64,000 bases of DNA, from assembly GCA_000711775.1 (NCBI GenBank), contig ARYC01000357.1:62001-126000 (forward strand). The letters run 5' to 3'. The notes beneath the pieces are model-generated. The model saw only the letters and a list, made by a program, of their open reading frames with translations, was not told the origin of the DNA and ran no database searches. Source of the stretch: Oxytricha trifallax. Lineage: Eukaryota > Ciliophora > Spirotrichea > Sporadotrichida > Oxytrichidae. Positions within the stretch are counted from its first letter, which is position 1, and each line of letters opens with the position of its first letter. Shown piece after piece: positions 1 to 11,616 of the stretch. Position numbers and translations under genes: made by a program.

Positions 1-1480
1 CATTTATTATAGTTTTTCTCAATCTATTCAAGAAAAGAATATTATACATCTATAAAACATGATTTGTTAAAGTTAAAAGTATCTATTTACAACTTCAAGT
101 TAAGTAATGTGCACTGACCATATAAAAATAACTGGATCATCGAAAAAGTTAAATTAAACTGAAGCATTATGAGGTCAAAATAAACACCAAATATATCTCG
201 AAATCAATTAATCCTCTTCAAATAATAAATTAATTTATTCTAGTACTTATTTATTTTTTAATAAGTTATAAGCATATCTCAAAGTATAATATTTATGGAT
301 TTTATTTATTTTTTTGCATAACTATGTAAAAATTTCTAATAAAAATTATAGTAATTTGTAATTTTATTAAAATTATCTAGGAACTCAACAATTTAAATTC
401 GATTTTTGCTAATCAATTTGATCATGAAATAGACATCATCCTCTTTTAAATATATTTTAAATTGATTATTAAGAAGATAAGAAATTACCATTAACTTACA
501 AGTATAAGACATTTTGAAAAATCAATTTTATTTTGTTACTTATGGAAACTCAATATTAAAGGTTTCTACTTTCTAAAATTATGCTTCCTTCTTTTTATTC
601 TCATTTAACTTTTGAATAAAATTTCATATATACAATTAAAATTATTATCTAAAGTTATAATTAATTTATTTATATAAATCACTTAAATGAATGCTATTGT
701 TATTATCAAAGTCTTGAAGTATATTTCTTTATGGTATTTAAATACCTTTACAATAATGAATTATCTCGGTATTGGAATAATTCATAGTATCAAATATAAA
801 TTATAATGCAGCATAACTTAAATGTTTATTGGTAAAATATTGCTTAATTTGAGTTTAATATTATACATATATTCATATATCTATGAATATATAAATAACA
901 TTAAACTTATAAAATTTTATATTTTGCCTAAATATTGCTAAATACAAAATAATAAGAAATATTAAAAATACAAAAAACAATCACTAATTGATAATTGTAG
1001 ATAATATGGTAATAACAAAAAATGTCTAAGTATAAAGAGCATCCTTACAACTTATATTTGTAAAAAACATACTGATCATTATTACTACTATAATTAATTT
1101 TTATTTATTTATATTTTATAAAATCATTCTATTTGAACGAAGCAGGCTTTAATATTTATGAATAATGTATATTTTTAGAGGCAAAGAATTATTATTGTCC
1201 CATCTGTTTGTAATGCTTTCTTCTTAATATGAGCTTAAAATTATTTTTTTCGCGAACTTCCTAAAATTTTATAATATTTTCTCATCTTTTTGTGTATTTA
1301 ACTAAAAATCTTTCAACAAAATGATTTATTAAAATTGAAGTAAAATTTGTAATTTGCATTAATGTAATATTTATTTAATTAAATAAAATGTTCCTCTAGC
1401 TATCTTTTCAACTTTTTAAGTTAGGTAAATTGCTATAGTCTTAAGATAAATAATTTAGAACTTAGGTTTCATGTCTTTCA
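1..1480. other. AT-rich stretch, no gene seen
   Basis: No convincing coding, RNA gene or repeat was found here. It is very AT-rich with short homopolymer and dinucleotide runs. The missing left end of element Y could lie in its last few hundred bases, but no inverted counterpart was recognised downstream of 18.7 kb. Confidence 0.5.
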
Positions 1481-1489
1481 AATATGTGG

Positions 1490-2610
1490 TCTCTCCTTGC
1501 ATAAGTTGCAAGCTCTAGAATTTCCTAACTTTTCTTTTGCAACTCAAAAAATTTAGGTCCAAGTAAAGCCTCAACTATGATGAAAATTATCGAAATATGT
1601 CCTGTCTCACATCACCAGAGTCAATTTCTATATAGATCAAAAGGATGCTAGTAAATAGTCACCTTCAACTAGGGAACGAAACATCTTTATCAAATAAAAG
1701 AGGAATACCTATCATCTATGAGGATTTACTAGTTTGTATCATCACTGAGTATTCACACATTCTTTGGAATTAAATATCGGTGGACGATTCTTTGTGAGTG
1801 AAGCTCTTCAATTGTATTTATTAAGCCTTTGATAGACTTTACTATTGAGCTTTTATTCAATGCATATTTAAGCTCCGTAGCCAATGAATACTTAAATTTT
1901 CTTTGTTTTAAATGAACTCCTTCTTCACCTCAATAAATCGCTTGATAACCTTCCTAAAGTTTGCTCATTTTTAAATTGTGTAAATGAGCCATAATTTTGA
2001 AATCATTCCAAAATTTCTTAACAATACTTTTATCTTTTACTTAGTCTACATAAGCTAAAAGTTTTTATGGCCCTTAAATCGACTGAAATTCATCAAAAGT
2101 GAATTTAATTACATCTTATCCTAGCAATATATTATAAATCATATTGACCTCATGCTTTATATATGGGTGCAGGCAAGACATTTTATCTTGTGGGGTAAGG
2201 CTTGCTTGATTGAAACTTATGTAAAGAGAGCTGGAAATTTTTGTGTTAATAATCAATATGCTGGTCTCCAAAGATTGAAGAATTTACCTTTTAGCTACTT
2301 GTTACCTTATAATGTTTAGGTGTTGACTATAAGAAAGTGACATCTTCACCTTCAGACTTGTTGCTATCGTTGAGTTAATTCGATACTCTCGCTATTTCGG
2401 TTAAAATCTAAAAATATTAACTAAAAACTTTAAAATTTTTGAAAAGCCCATGCTTAGTATGACTTCAGAGTCATAAGTGCCAAGGTGATGAAGAAGCTTA
2501 TTTTTTGACTTAATTATTTATGTCGGTAAATTACTATCACAAATGAGGCATCAGCACTTGCCCCCAATATTTTAACTACATAATTTTACCATTGTCTATA
2601 TTGTGAAGGT
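1490..2610 (-). pseudogene. Element Y C2H2/pseudokinase gene (57-kDa-like), decayed
   Basis: Read on the minus strand with TAA/TAG as Gln. A finger-like block near 2440-2550 has CLICD followed by LLHHL and lines up with the second finger of element X (CKVCQ ... KKHL). Below it come a helix-like stretch and a kinase catalytic-loop match at about 1750-1787, IVHRYLIPKNV, preceded by a block matching the TBE segment that ends in KELHDLGYVHRDLKPEN. The catalytic Asp of HRD is Tyr, as in X (HLYLKPQN). The segment after the loop ends in LIDD where DFG should be. Several frame changes and TGA codons show decay. The shared HxY loop suggests the kinase had already lost catalysis in the X/Y ancestor. 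Confidence 0.55.
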
Positions 2611-3347
2611 ACATGCACCTCTTAAATTCAGAAGGAGTATAGATTTATTTGTATAAGCTGCACGTTAATAGCTTCTTGGGTATTCTAATTCTCTTGATTG
2701 CTCGATTTGACCTTCTCGCTTACACATCTCCCTTATTAGCTTATTTATTTGTTGAGAAATTAAAAATTTAAGTGCTTGCAACATTGGGTTGTTTAATATT
2801 TATGTCTTTGGAATTTTGAATAAGACTATCCTCATCCGAGTTTGATAATAAAGAAAATGAATCTCTTCTCAAATTTAATATGCTTAAAATTTATGTATTA
2901 ATCACTCGTATTTTAAAATTAATATATAGTAAATTATGGTTGATATTATTCTATAATTAAATTAAAACTTGAACATAAATAATTTATGTCTGTATATTTA
3001 TAATATTTATGTGTTTAGTAATATTTATTTTAGTATTAGAAATTTAGGAAATAAAAAATTAGATAGTAATAGATATAAATAATGTCAATATTTAGCGCAG
3101 TATGCGCTAAATAAAAATCAGCGCAGAATGAGATAAATTTATTATTTAATATAAATCTATTTGTTTTGTAAACACATAAATATTATTTAATTGGGTTTTC
3201 TTTAAACATAAACAAATGTCTATATGGGCTTACAATTAGTTTAAAGGAAAATAAGTAATTAGCACATAATTTATTTAAGCCATTTAAATTTGTTAATTTA
3301 AATCTTTTTTAAGTCTAGCATAAACCCGCCCTTGGGGACGCTAAATT
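2611..3347. other. Spacer in element Y with a perfect short hairpin
   Basis: No further gene parts were recognised, though the start of the zinc-finger gene may reach into this stretch. At 3093-3109 there is a perfect 7-bp inverted repeat, TAGCGCA-gta-TGCGCTA, unusual for its GC content in this background. Confidence 0.4.
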
Positions 3348-3870
3348 CATTTCTCTTTTTAAAACATTAAAGTGACTTACTAGAACTTATTTATTAGCTC
3401 TTAAATGACCTTTCCAAAAATTCTAAAGCAACCCTGATCATAGTGTCACTTCATATTGGCATCATAAAATGCATTAAATTTTGAAAAAATAAATACTAAT
3501 TTTATTTCTTTTTTTACGTTTATTTAATTGCAATTTCATTTATTTAATTACTCACATAATTATTAGCTTTAAAATATGTGTAAATTCAATGATTAATTAA
3601 AATTGAATTATCAAGTTACATTTATAAAAAGTTTTTGATGTATTTTAAAGCTAATAATTATGTGAGTAATTAAATAAATGAAATTGCAATTAAATAAACG
3701 TAAAAAAAGAAATAAAATTAGTATTTATTTTTTTCAAAATTTAATGCATTTTATGATGCCAATATGAAGTGACACTATGATCAGGGTTGCTTTAGAATTT
3801 TTGGAAAGGTCATTTAAGAGCTAATAAATGAGTTTTTGTAAGTTACTTTGATGTTTTAAAAAGAGAAATG
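3348..3870. repeat. Foldback element 1 (523 bp)
   Basis: Two nearly identical arms (about 3348-3583 and 3633-3870) are inverted around a ~50-bp AT-rich loop. The outer tips read CATTTCTCTTTTTAAAACAT on the left and its complement on the right. A few mismatches separate the arms. There is no coding capacity, so it is a non-autonomous foldback/MITE-type element. It lies in the spacer between the zinc-finger and 22-kDa-like genes of element Y. No clear target duplication was found. Confidence 0.85.
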
Positions 3871-5228
3871 TATATAGCGGCCACCCAGGGGGCCATTACC
3901 CAAAAAAGCTTATTAAACTTGTATTTAATTTATTAAGACATAATTATATTTAATATATGAACATAAATACTATTTAGTATGGACATGAATTACAATCACT
4001 AGAACAACCAACAAAGTCTCAAGAACATTAATATTAGAACTCTTGAAAGGAGTATCTATACCAAGTTGGATTGGTATAATTACCTGAAATATTCATGTAA
4101 GCATATTTTATTTTCATGTTTTAGTGGGATATTAAATGCCAGCATTTAATCAAACAATCATGAAATTTATAAAAGATGTCTTCTCATCCAAGAAAATGCT
4201 GCTTAAATCGGCATACGCTATTTATGTCACGTCTCAAATTATCCAGAACTCAATAAAATCCCTAAAACCCTTTAATGAGGTTTATAAGTGCTTTGATTTG
4301 TAGGGAATTTATTAGGGGTTGAGATTATTAAATAAAAGCGAGACAAAAATAACAAGCTTTTAGGGTCTATTTATGATGAAGAGTATATAGATTTAGTATT
4401 TAAACTGCGCAATGGATGTGATATATACATTGATTTAATCAAACCAATCCTTAACTTTAAGTCTATTTCACTTCTCTTAAAGCGTAGTCCATCAACTGTT
4501 CGCTCTCACTGCTTGCTAGCTGTGAAATTAAAGCAATAATAGCTGAATTGCTAGTCGAAGAGACAGTCAAAGTTTCTATAGCCGCATAATGACTATCTTA
4601 TTAATGAAAAAACTTTTAGATATTGGGCTCACTTCTCACTCGATCAACGGGCTACTATAATTCATCGTCAGTTCCCTGAGTTGAAGATCTCTGCATAATC
4701 TATAGTTAACATTTTTAAACGAAATGATATCTTTTACAAAGGTGTGAAGCGTATCAAGAGAGTAATTGATTTAACTCTGCCATTTTACAAGAATAATTTA
4801 AATTATATATATGATTAATTGCAGAGAGCATAATAGAATAATATTAAGTTTATACATTCTGACGAGGTTGGGTTTACATTCAACACTTTTATCTCGAAGT
4901 TTTAGTATAAGAGACATAGTAATATAGAGGTAAATGACTAGAAAGTCAAGGTATAAACAATGGCAATTCTTGAAGAAATTAGTAGGATGCTGGTTTAGAA
5001 ACTTATGTTATTCATCCTCGCTCAATTATGACAGAGCAGTATATCAAGTTTTTAGAGCAGCTGAGAGAGAAGTACCCTGAATAAGAGATTATACTGTTTG
5101 TTGATAATCTTTCAGTTCATTAGACAAAAGAAACAAGAAAGAGTTATGAACAGCTTAGAATAACGCCAGTGTTCAACGGTCCATATTTTAATGGAATTGA
5201 ATTTTACAAAGGTATATTAAAAGGCCAT

Positions 5229-5398
5229 TGAGTAAAGATTGATGTAAAATTCAAATTATAAAGATTAATCAAAATTTTTATTACACAATTTTAATATTAA
5301 TTTATTTAAATATATAAAACACTACTCTATCTCGAAATTATGTTCATTTAGAGATAGAGTGCGATAAATTATAATTAAATTACTCAATTAGGTATAAT
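5229..5398 (+). repeat. Element X left terminal inverted repeat
   Basis: Matches the complement of 13742-13910 over ~170 bp with few differences. It starts TGAGTAAA and contains an internal hairpin, CTCTATCTCGA ... TAGAGATAGAG, around 5322-5364. The long TIR with an inner palindrome is unlike the 17-bp C4A4 tip of classical TBEs. Confidence 0.85.
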
Positions 5399-5489
5399 CA
5401 TTAGAATTATTTATTGAAGAATTTGAGAATTATAAATATAAAATAAATTGAATAGAAATGAAATAACTCAAATATAAAAGTATTAGTGA

Positions 5490-6490
5490 AAAATGCAGAG
5501 CCTAAATACTGTAACTCTGATACAATGATTAAGATCCTTAAAATGCTTAGTTCACTTGCTTTACTTATAAATAAATTGGGAAAATATTTGGCCTTAGCTA
5601 AAATTTGATTCGAAAAGTTTGTATTAATTATAACAACAAACCAGATCAAAGTCAAAATAATAAAAAGCGAGCTCTAAATTTAACACTTGATCACTTAAAC
5701 TATTTGGTACATAAGACTACTTTGACTGATTTAAAGTAATACTCAATAGCTGATCGCGCTAAAATTTTTCATCGTAAATTTCCAGATAAAAAGATTTCAA
5801 CATCTAGTTTACGAAAGCTGTACCTCTTCAATGGTGTAAAATATAAATAAACGAAGTCAACATATAAACTTTCAAATTCAAAAATGACTTAAATTTAAGT
5901 TTAGCAACTTCATCAATACCCTTTGATGATTTAAGCTTATTAGCCAATAAGAAATCTTAATATATTTAGATGAGACTATTTTTAAACCACACGCTATTTC
6001 TATGAGATCTTGGGCAGGCCCATACTCTAATCAAGATGCTTAAAAAGAAGGTATAAATATCTCAACTTTGGCTTCATTGGTATTTATTTCAGGCCAATAA
6101 GGACTCTTAGGATTTGTTATAAAAGAAAAATCAATAAAAATTTCAGATTTGATGCTTGGGCTAGAAATAATAGAACCATAATTTAGGAGTTAAAAAGTAA
6201 TAATATTCATGGATAATTTCTGCGTGCCCATCACAATAGAGCTTTCAAACAAAAGATAATTGATAATGGGTGGAAATTTATCTTTAATGCTCCTTACTCT
6301 TCATAGTTTAACTGCATTGAAGAATTTTTTCAAGAGTAATATTTACCTATAAGAGGAACGTAATTGAAAGGAATTTAAACTTTTCCAATAAGGAACACTA
6401 TTAAATAGTAAGGAACGCAATATTAAACATTAAGTAAGAAGATTGCTTTAAAACAGAAAAAAGGCACATAAATAAAATGCATAATTAAAT
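5490..6490 (+). pseudogene. Element X transposase (DD34E, Tc1/IS630 superfamily), decayed
   Basis: An N-terminal helix-turn-helix-like block YKQIGKIFGLSQNLIRKV (~5567-5620) is followed by LNLTLDHLNYLV and RAKIFHRKFPDKKIS, the latter matching TBE RAVMFHRKFPDMRIS. The first catalytic Asp is in ILIYLDETIFKPH (~5970), the second in VIIFMDNF (~6205), and the Glu in PYSSQFNCIEEFF (~6300-6335), about 34 residues after the second Asp. A frame change lies between the HTH half and LDET (frameshift, or a ~37-nt intron with a poor donor), and one indel falls just after MDNF. The C-terminal end is uncertain. Role: cut-and-paste transposition of X. Confidence 0.7.
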
Positions 6491-6552
6491 TAAGTTATTA
6501 TAAGAAGAATGATTAAGTTAGAATTGTTTTTTAATAAATTTAAGTTAAAATA

Positions 6553-7326
6553 TCATATATTAAAAAATCTTTGCTTTTATGGAGTTGAATTTATGTTCCT
6601 TGTCTCTTTTCCCTCTTTTCGTTCCTCTAAATTTTAATTTGCGTTGTTTACATAATCTGAATAAGAAAATGTCATTTAGTTCAATTTCCGTTTTTTAGTT
6701 ACCCTTCTGCATGATGATCCTTGCCTAAGTAGAGAGAGGGCTCGACCTTTACGCTCTATAATAAATTTAATCGAATAATCTTTTCATACTTGAGATAGTA
6801 GGGTTTTTCTAGAGCTACTCTAAGAACTCATTGCTGATTAAAATTTTATTTTGGTCCCCTGTTAATTGCGTTCCACAAACCCATATTTATTATTGATCTT
6901 AGACCATTCTCTATAAATAGTCGTGTCTAAGAGTGCCTAAGATTCCAAAGAAAAAGTTTCGATCAGGTAGTTCGTTGGCATCCTCATATGTATTCAGGTA
7001 CTTTTTAAGATCCTCGTCCTCTTTTACTTCATCCCATACTCGTTTTAGACTAAGTTCAGGGAAATAGGGCACATTAATCCAAATCACTTCATTTGATTTT
7101 ATTAAAATTTTGGTCCCCTTCAAAACATCCCTGAGAAACCTCATCGTACATTGCTTATATGGAGGCATGAACATATTGCCTAATAGTGTTTAAGAGTTTA
7201 AAACTTACACTAGAACTTTAGATAATTAAACCAGTAAGATTTGCTGCTTAATTGACCCTCTAACTATCGTGATGGAATTTGAGTATTTATTTAGGTGCTG
7301 TTTCGATTATTTAAGGTAATTTCCAT
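6553..7326 (-). CDS. Element X 22-kDa-like protein, intact with two introns
   Basis: ATG at 7324-7326, TGA at 6553-6555. Removing a 29-nt intron (7180-7208) and a 34-nt intron (6756-6789), both GT-AG and both phase 1, leaves 711 nt: 237 codons with no TGA, TAA/TAG read as Gln. Conserved blocks are SYWFNYLKFQ before intron 1, NMFMPPYKQCTMRFLRDV after it, LPDRNFFFGILGTLRHDYL, and ISNEFLEQLQKNPTIS before intron 2. Introns sit at the TBE positions. The family is known only as the 22-kDa TBE protein; function unknown. The C-terminus is basic (KKRKLN, ERKEGKETRN). An open frame with spliced introns in an otherwise decaying nest suggests X was active fairly recently. Confidence 0.8.
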
Positions 7327-9197
7327 TTATTAATGATTAAGTACTTTTATTAATTATTAATAAGAGTTTAACTTCACATTTCTCTCAAAAAGTCTAATTC
7401 TTCAACGTTTAGATTTTTTTATTGGCTGTAAATTCGATTGAGCTGCAAAAAGTTTTTGCTTAATTCTCTAAGTATATTACCTTAATTGCTAATGTTTGTT
7501 AATCAAAGATTTCTAATTTTTGTTTAGAGGCTTATATCAGGAACGCAATTTTGAAGATTATGTTCCCAAACAAAAATGAATGTCCCCTAGATGTCCCCAG
7601 GGGACATATGAGAGGGCTTTTGGGGTTTGAAAAATTATGGTTCTCTGGGTTTGTGGAATTTCAAGATATTAATATGGCTTTGAATTTTAGTTCTTATCTT
7701 ATTTCTCAAATTTAAGTTCCCAGACTATATTTATCATATCAAATAGTAAAAATGATATTTACAATAAAGACTATATATATATTAAAAAATTGTGACTATT
7801 AAATTTTTATAATTTTAAGTTATTAAATAGTAAATGGAACGTAAAGTTTAAGGAATCAGATATAGTTGTTCATCATTGAGCAGCATCAATTCTAGGGATG
7901 AATGCGAATCCTCAGTCGTTGAACTTTCTACTTTCTCTAAAGAAGATGGTAATAACCTATTTAGTATACTTACTTAATAGAGAGACTTGAACGATGTTAA
8001 AAAGAAGGTGTATTAATTGTGGAGAGTGAGAAAAACTCATTCAAGCCTCAATCAGTTTAAAGTTACACCTGCACTATTTGTGACAAAGTCCTAACTAAGA
8101 AATAATACACACGACATATAAAAACACATTCTAGAAAATAAGGAAGTTTTGCTCATTTGAAGAGCAAAAAAGGCTACGTGTGCAAGGTTTGCCAATAGAA
8201 TTTTGAGGGTCGGTACCCGACTACACAATTGAAAAAGCACCTAATTTCTCACTCTGATGTTGATATTCTCAAAGCTGGTAGTGCTCCGTTGGTAATTATT
8301 TGCTTATTTCTTATTTAAAAATATACATTTAGCTTATTCAGCAATTAAAGGATTTAAGACTTAATAATTAGAAATCCCAAAAAGTATAAGAACTTGACTC
8401 TGATGAAAGTGAGGTACACAAAATATAAGAGGGACATAATTAAAATGGACTTAAATTTAAAAACTAAAACCAATTTGAGGATCAAAGAAATTAATCTTAA
8501 TAACTCACTGCAAGAAATCAAAATGCTGAAGAAGGTGTAAATGGACCAGGACCTAATCAACTATTTAGGAACTACATCAGCTTTGAATAAATAGTTAAAT
8601 AAACGTCCTCACTAAATAATGTGCTAATTGGCTCAATTGAAGAATTGGTTGAGAGGAGACCATCTCTTGGTTATAATCATTTGGCCAGGCATCAAATCCT
8701 AAGCTTAAAGCAAGATGGGCTGTATCGAGAAAGAATACAGTGAGACATTTAATGGTTACTCAAGTTTGGATCAAACAAAAAAAAGTAGTTTGACTAAATA
8801 ACGAACGTTTATTTTAGTCCCACATATTTACTCATTTGGCTTAGTGGGTACGACTTTACTTTAGGAGATTTACTTAATCTTCGACATAAAAGACTAGTAA
8901 CGTGGAGGAGCATTATAAGTGCAACTATTGCAGTCAGCCAATTGCACAATGATAAAGTAGTTCATCTGTATTTAAAACCACAAAACATTAAAATTAATCT
9001 AGACGATAGCTCCTACAGTACTCTGAGCAACTTTTCAAGAACTTAAATTTAAGGGGAAGTTACAATTGATTGTGACTCAAATTCATGTCCCTATTCAAAA
9101 CCCCAAAACCCCTTAGTGAGGTTTATAAGTGCTTTGATTTGTAGGGTATAGTTGGGGTCTTATTGGGGTTAGTAAAAAAATTAGGCCAATTTGCAAA

Positions 9198-10259
9198 ATG
9201 AGAAATAGAAATTAGCGAAATCTAGGGTCTATTTATGATGAGTAATATTTAGATTTACTGCTTAACCTTAGGTATGGTACAAGTATTAATATAGACTAAG
9301 TCAAACCAGTGTGAATTATACAGCCATAGCAAGACTCCTACACAAGAGTGCCCCAACCGTTAGGTATCATTGCTTGTTAGCTGTTTAACATTATAACTCA
9401 GGCTCTAGAAAACATCCTGCAAGAAAATAAAAGTTCTCACAGGTCCATATTGACTATCTCTGTGACTCTAAGACATTAAAGTATTGAGCTCACTTTCCTC
9501 TTGACTAACGAGCTGTCATGTTTCATCGCAAGTTTCCAGACATGCGTATCTCTCCTTAGACTATAGCCAATATTTATAGACGAAACGGTATTACTTTCAA
9601 GACTGTCAACAGAGTTAAGAGAGTGATTGATTTTACAGTGCCATTTTATAGCAATAATTTAAACTATATATATGATTAAATGCAGAGAGCTATTGATAAT
9701 AACATCAAGTTCATACATGCAGATGAAGCTGTGTTTACGTTCAACACTTTTATTAATAAGTCAAGGTACAAGAAGTATGAAACATAGAAGTTTATGACTA
9801 AAAAGTAAAGGTAGTCACTCATGCAATTTTAGCTGGTATAAGTGAAAATTCAGGCTTAGAGAGTTATGTGATTCACCCTCGCTCTATTAAGCGAGAGTAG
9901 TATATAGAGATCCTACATAAGCTCAGAGAGAAGTATAGCAACCAAGAGATCATCCTGTTGTTGATAACCTATCAGTTCATAAGACTAAGGAGTCTAAGAA
10001 AGCTTATGAAGACCTAAACATAACCCCTGTATACAACGTTCCCTACAGCCCTTAATTTAATGGAATAGAATTCTACTGGAGTTAAATAAAGACTCACTAC
10101 AAGAAGCTTCTGCTGTATCAACTTATGCATGACTTGCCCATCGATACAGTAGACTTGATTCAAAGCAGCTGTAAGAGAGTGAGCGTAGATAAGACAACAA
10201 TTTGTGCAAGAAAGGGAAGAATGAATGTTTATAAATAAGTTTTAGATTTAAACGAATGA
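9198..10259 (+). pseudogene. TBE-B transposase (42-kDa, DD34E), full length with breaks
   Basis: ATG 9198-9200, TGA 10257-10259, ~353 codons as in other TBEs. Blocks in order: GSIYDEQYLDLLL, an HTH region (LLHKSAPTVRYHCLLAV), RAVMFHRKFPDMRIS, first catalytic Asp in IHADEAVFTFN, second in VDNLSVHKTK, Glu in YSPQFNGIEFYWS. A 1-nt deletion near 9305 (after KPV) shifts the frame, and the central part around 9790-9830 and the DNLS region have further small indels relative to TBE-C. Tc1/IS630 superfamily; joins and cuts the C4A4 ends at ANT targets. Confidence 0.9.
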
Positions 10260-10265
10260 ATATAT

Positions 10266-11050
10266 TCACATATTAAACTGGCCCATAAATGGGTTTGGCT
10301 TCTCCTTCTTCTCCTCTTCTTATGGCTTGGGCCCATATTTCTTCTCTTTGTGCCAGCTCCTGCATCTATGTTCATTTCATCTGGCTTTTAAACATCTTTA
10401 TAAAGCTCTTGCTCACTTCATGAATTTTCTGTGACTTTCTCTCTCTATGAACCTTAGCATGCTCTTTCATAAGATATATACCAGTGCCAGATTTTCCTAC
10501 AAAGTTATATGTCAAAGCTTACTTGAAAGATAAGGATGCTTCTTAAGTTCCTCTAGCCAAGCTGAGCTTATAAGAATGCCTTGCTTCTTCTAGTCTTCAG
10601 GAGAAATAGAATATCGATTCTTATGTGCTTCTTCAATAATTACTCTGAGATAATCCTCTTTTATTGTACCAAGAACACCAAAGAAGAAGTTCCTCTCTGG
10701 GAGTTTATTAGAGAGTTGTTTCTTGGTAGGAAGGTAAACTACCACTTCCTCATCTTACATGGCATCCTCATAAAGATTAGTGACTGAAATCTCAGGGTAG
10801 TTGGGAATTTCTATTAGTTTAATCTCTTTATTTTTAAAAGCTATCTTCTCCTCACAAAGTATTGCTTTCAAGAATGAAATTTTGGTACCTTCCATAGTAG
10901 GAAGGAATAAACCAACTGTATAATATGTTAATAATCATCAAGTTATCTTACCATGTAAAGTTAGGTATCGATAGAGATCTTCCTTACTTCTGAATCTTGA
11001 TATCATTTCTTGAGCCTCGACTCTTTTCATTGATCATTGAGAGATTCCAT
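10266..11050 (-). pseudogene. TBE-B 22-kDa gene
   Basis: Start codon at 11048-11050, stop 10266-10268. Intron 1 is 10916-10951 (36 nt) and intron 2 is 10497-10522 (26 nt), both GT-AG and phase 1, at the same places as in TBE-C. Conserved blocks GLFLPTMEGTKISFLKA, EIPNYPEIS, LPERNFFFGVLGT and TKRR are recognisable. A 1-nt deletion just after the start (SLNDQ) and a few differences further on break the frame. It runs convergently with the transposase: only 6 bp separate the two stop codons. Confidence 0.85.
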
Positions 11051-11616
11051 CTTTGTTCCTCTTCCTATTAATGAATTTCAAATTATAACTCATAGACTTC
11101 TGGATCCTATTGTATAAAATCTTACTATTAAATATGGGCATCTTATAGGAGGTCAACCCTGCAAAGATACGTGGAGAAAGTTTGCAGAAGCTGTAACAAA
11201 CTGCAGAGATGGAGCTCCATTTTAATCAATTTAGTTCCATTAAATTAGTACTAAATTTGTTTAAATTTAATTAGTACTGGTACTAAATTCGTTTAATTTT
11301 AATTGGTACCAATTTAATAGTACCAAAACTTAATTAGTACCTAGTTTTAAACTAATGAGGTTTTAATGGAAAAGTTCCAAAATGGTTCAAAACCTAATTG
11401 GTACCAGTACCAACCTGAATTTTTTCTAAGTTGGTACCAAAGTTAAAAATATTAAGCATGAATTTAGAAAATTTATAGTTATAAACTTAGTATAAATATG
11501 ATGTCTAACGCCTAAGAATCACCCATTGTTGTTGCAGTACCAACTCCTATACAAAGTTACTATAACTAGAGAGGTTATTAGAGCTTTATAATAGAAATTT
11601 AAATTTGAATTTAAAC

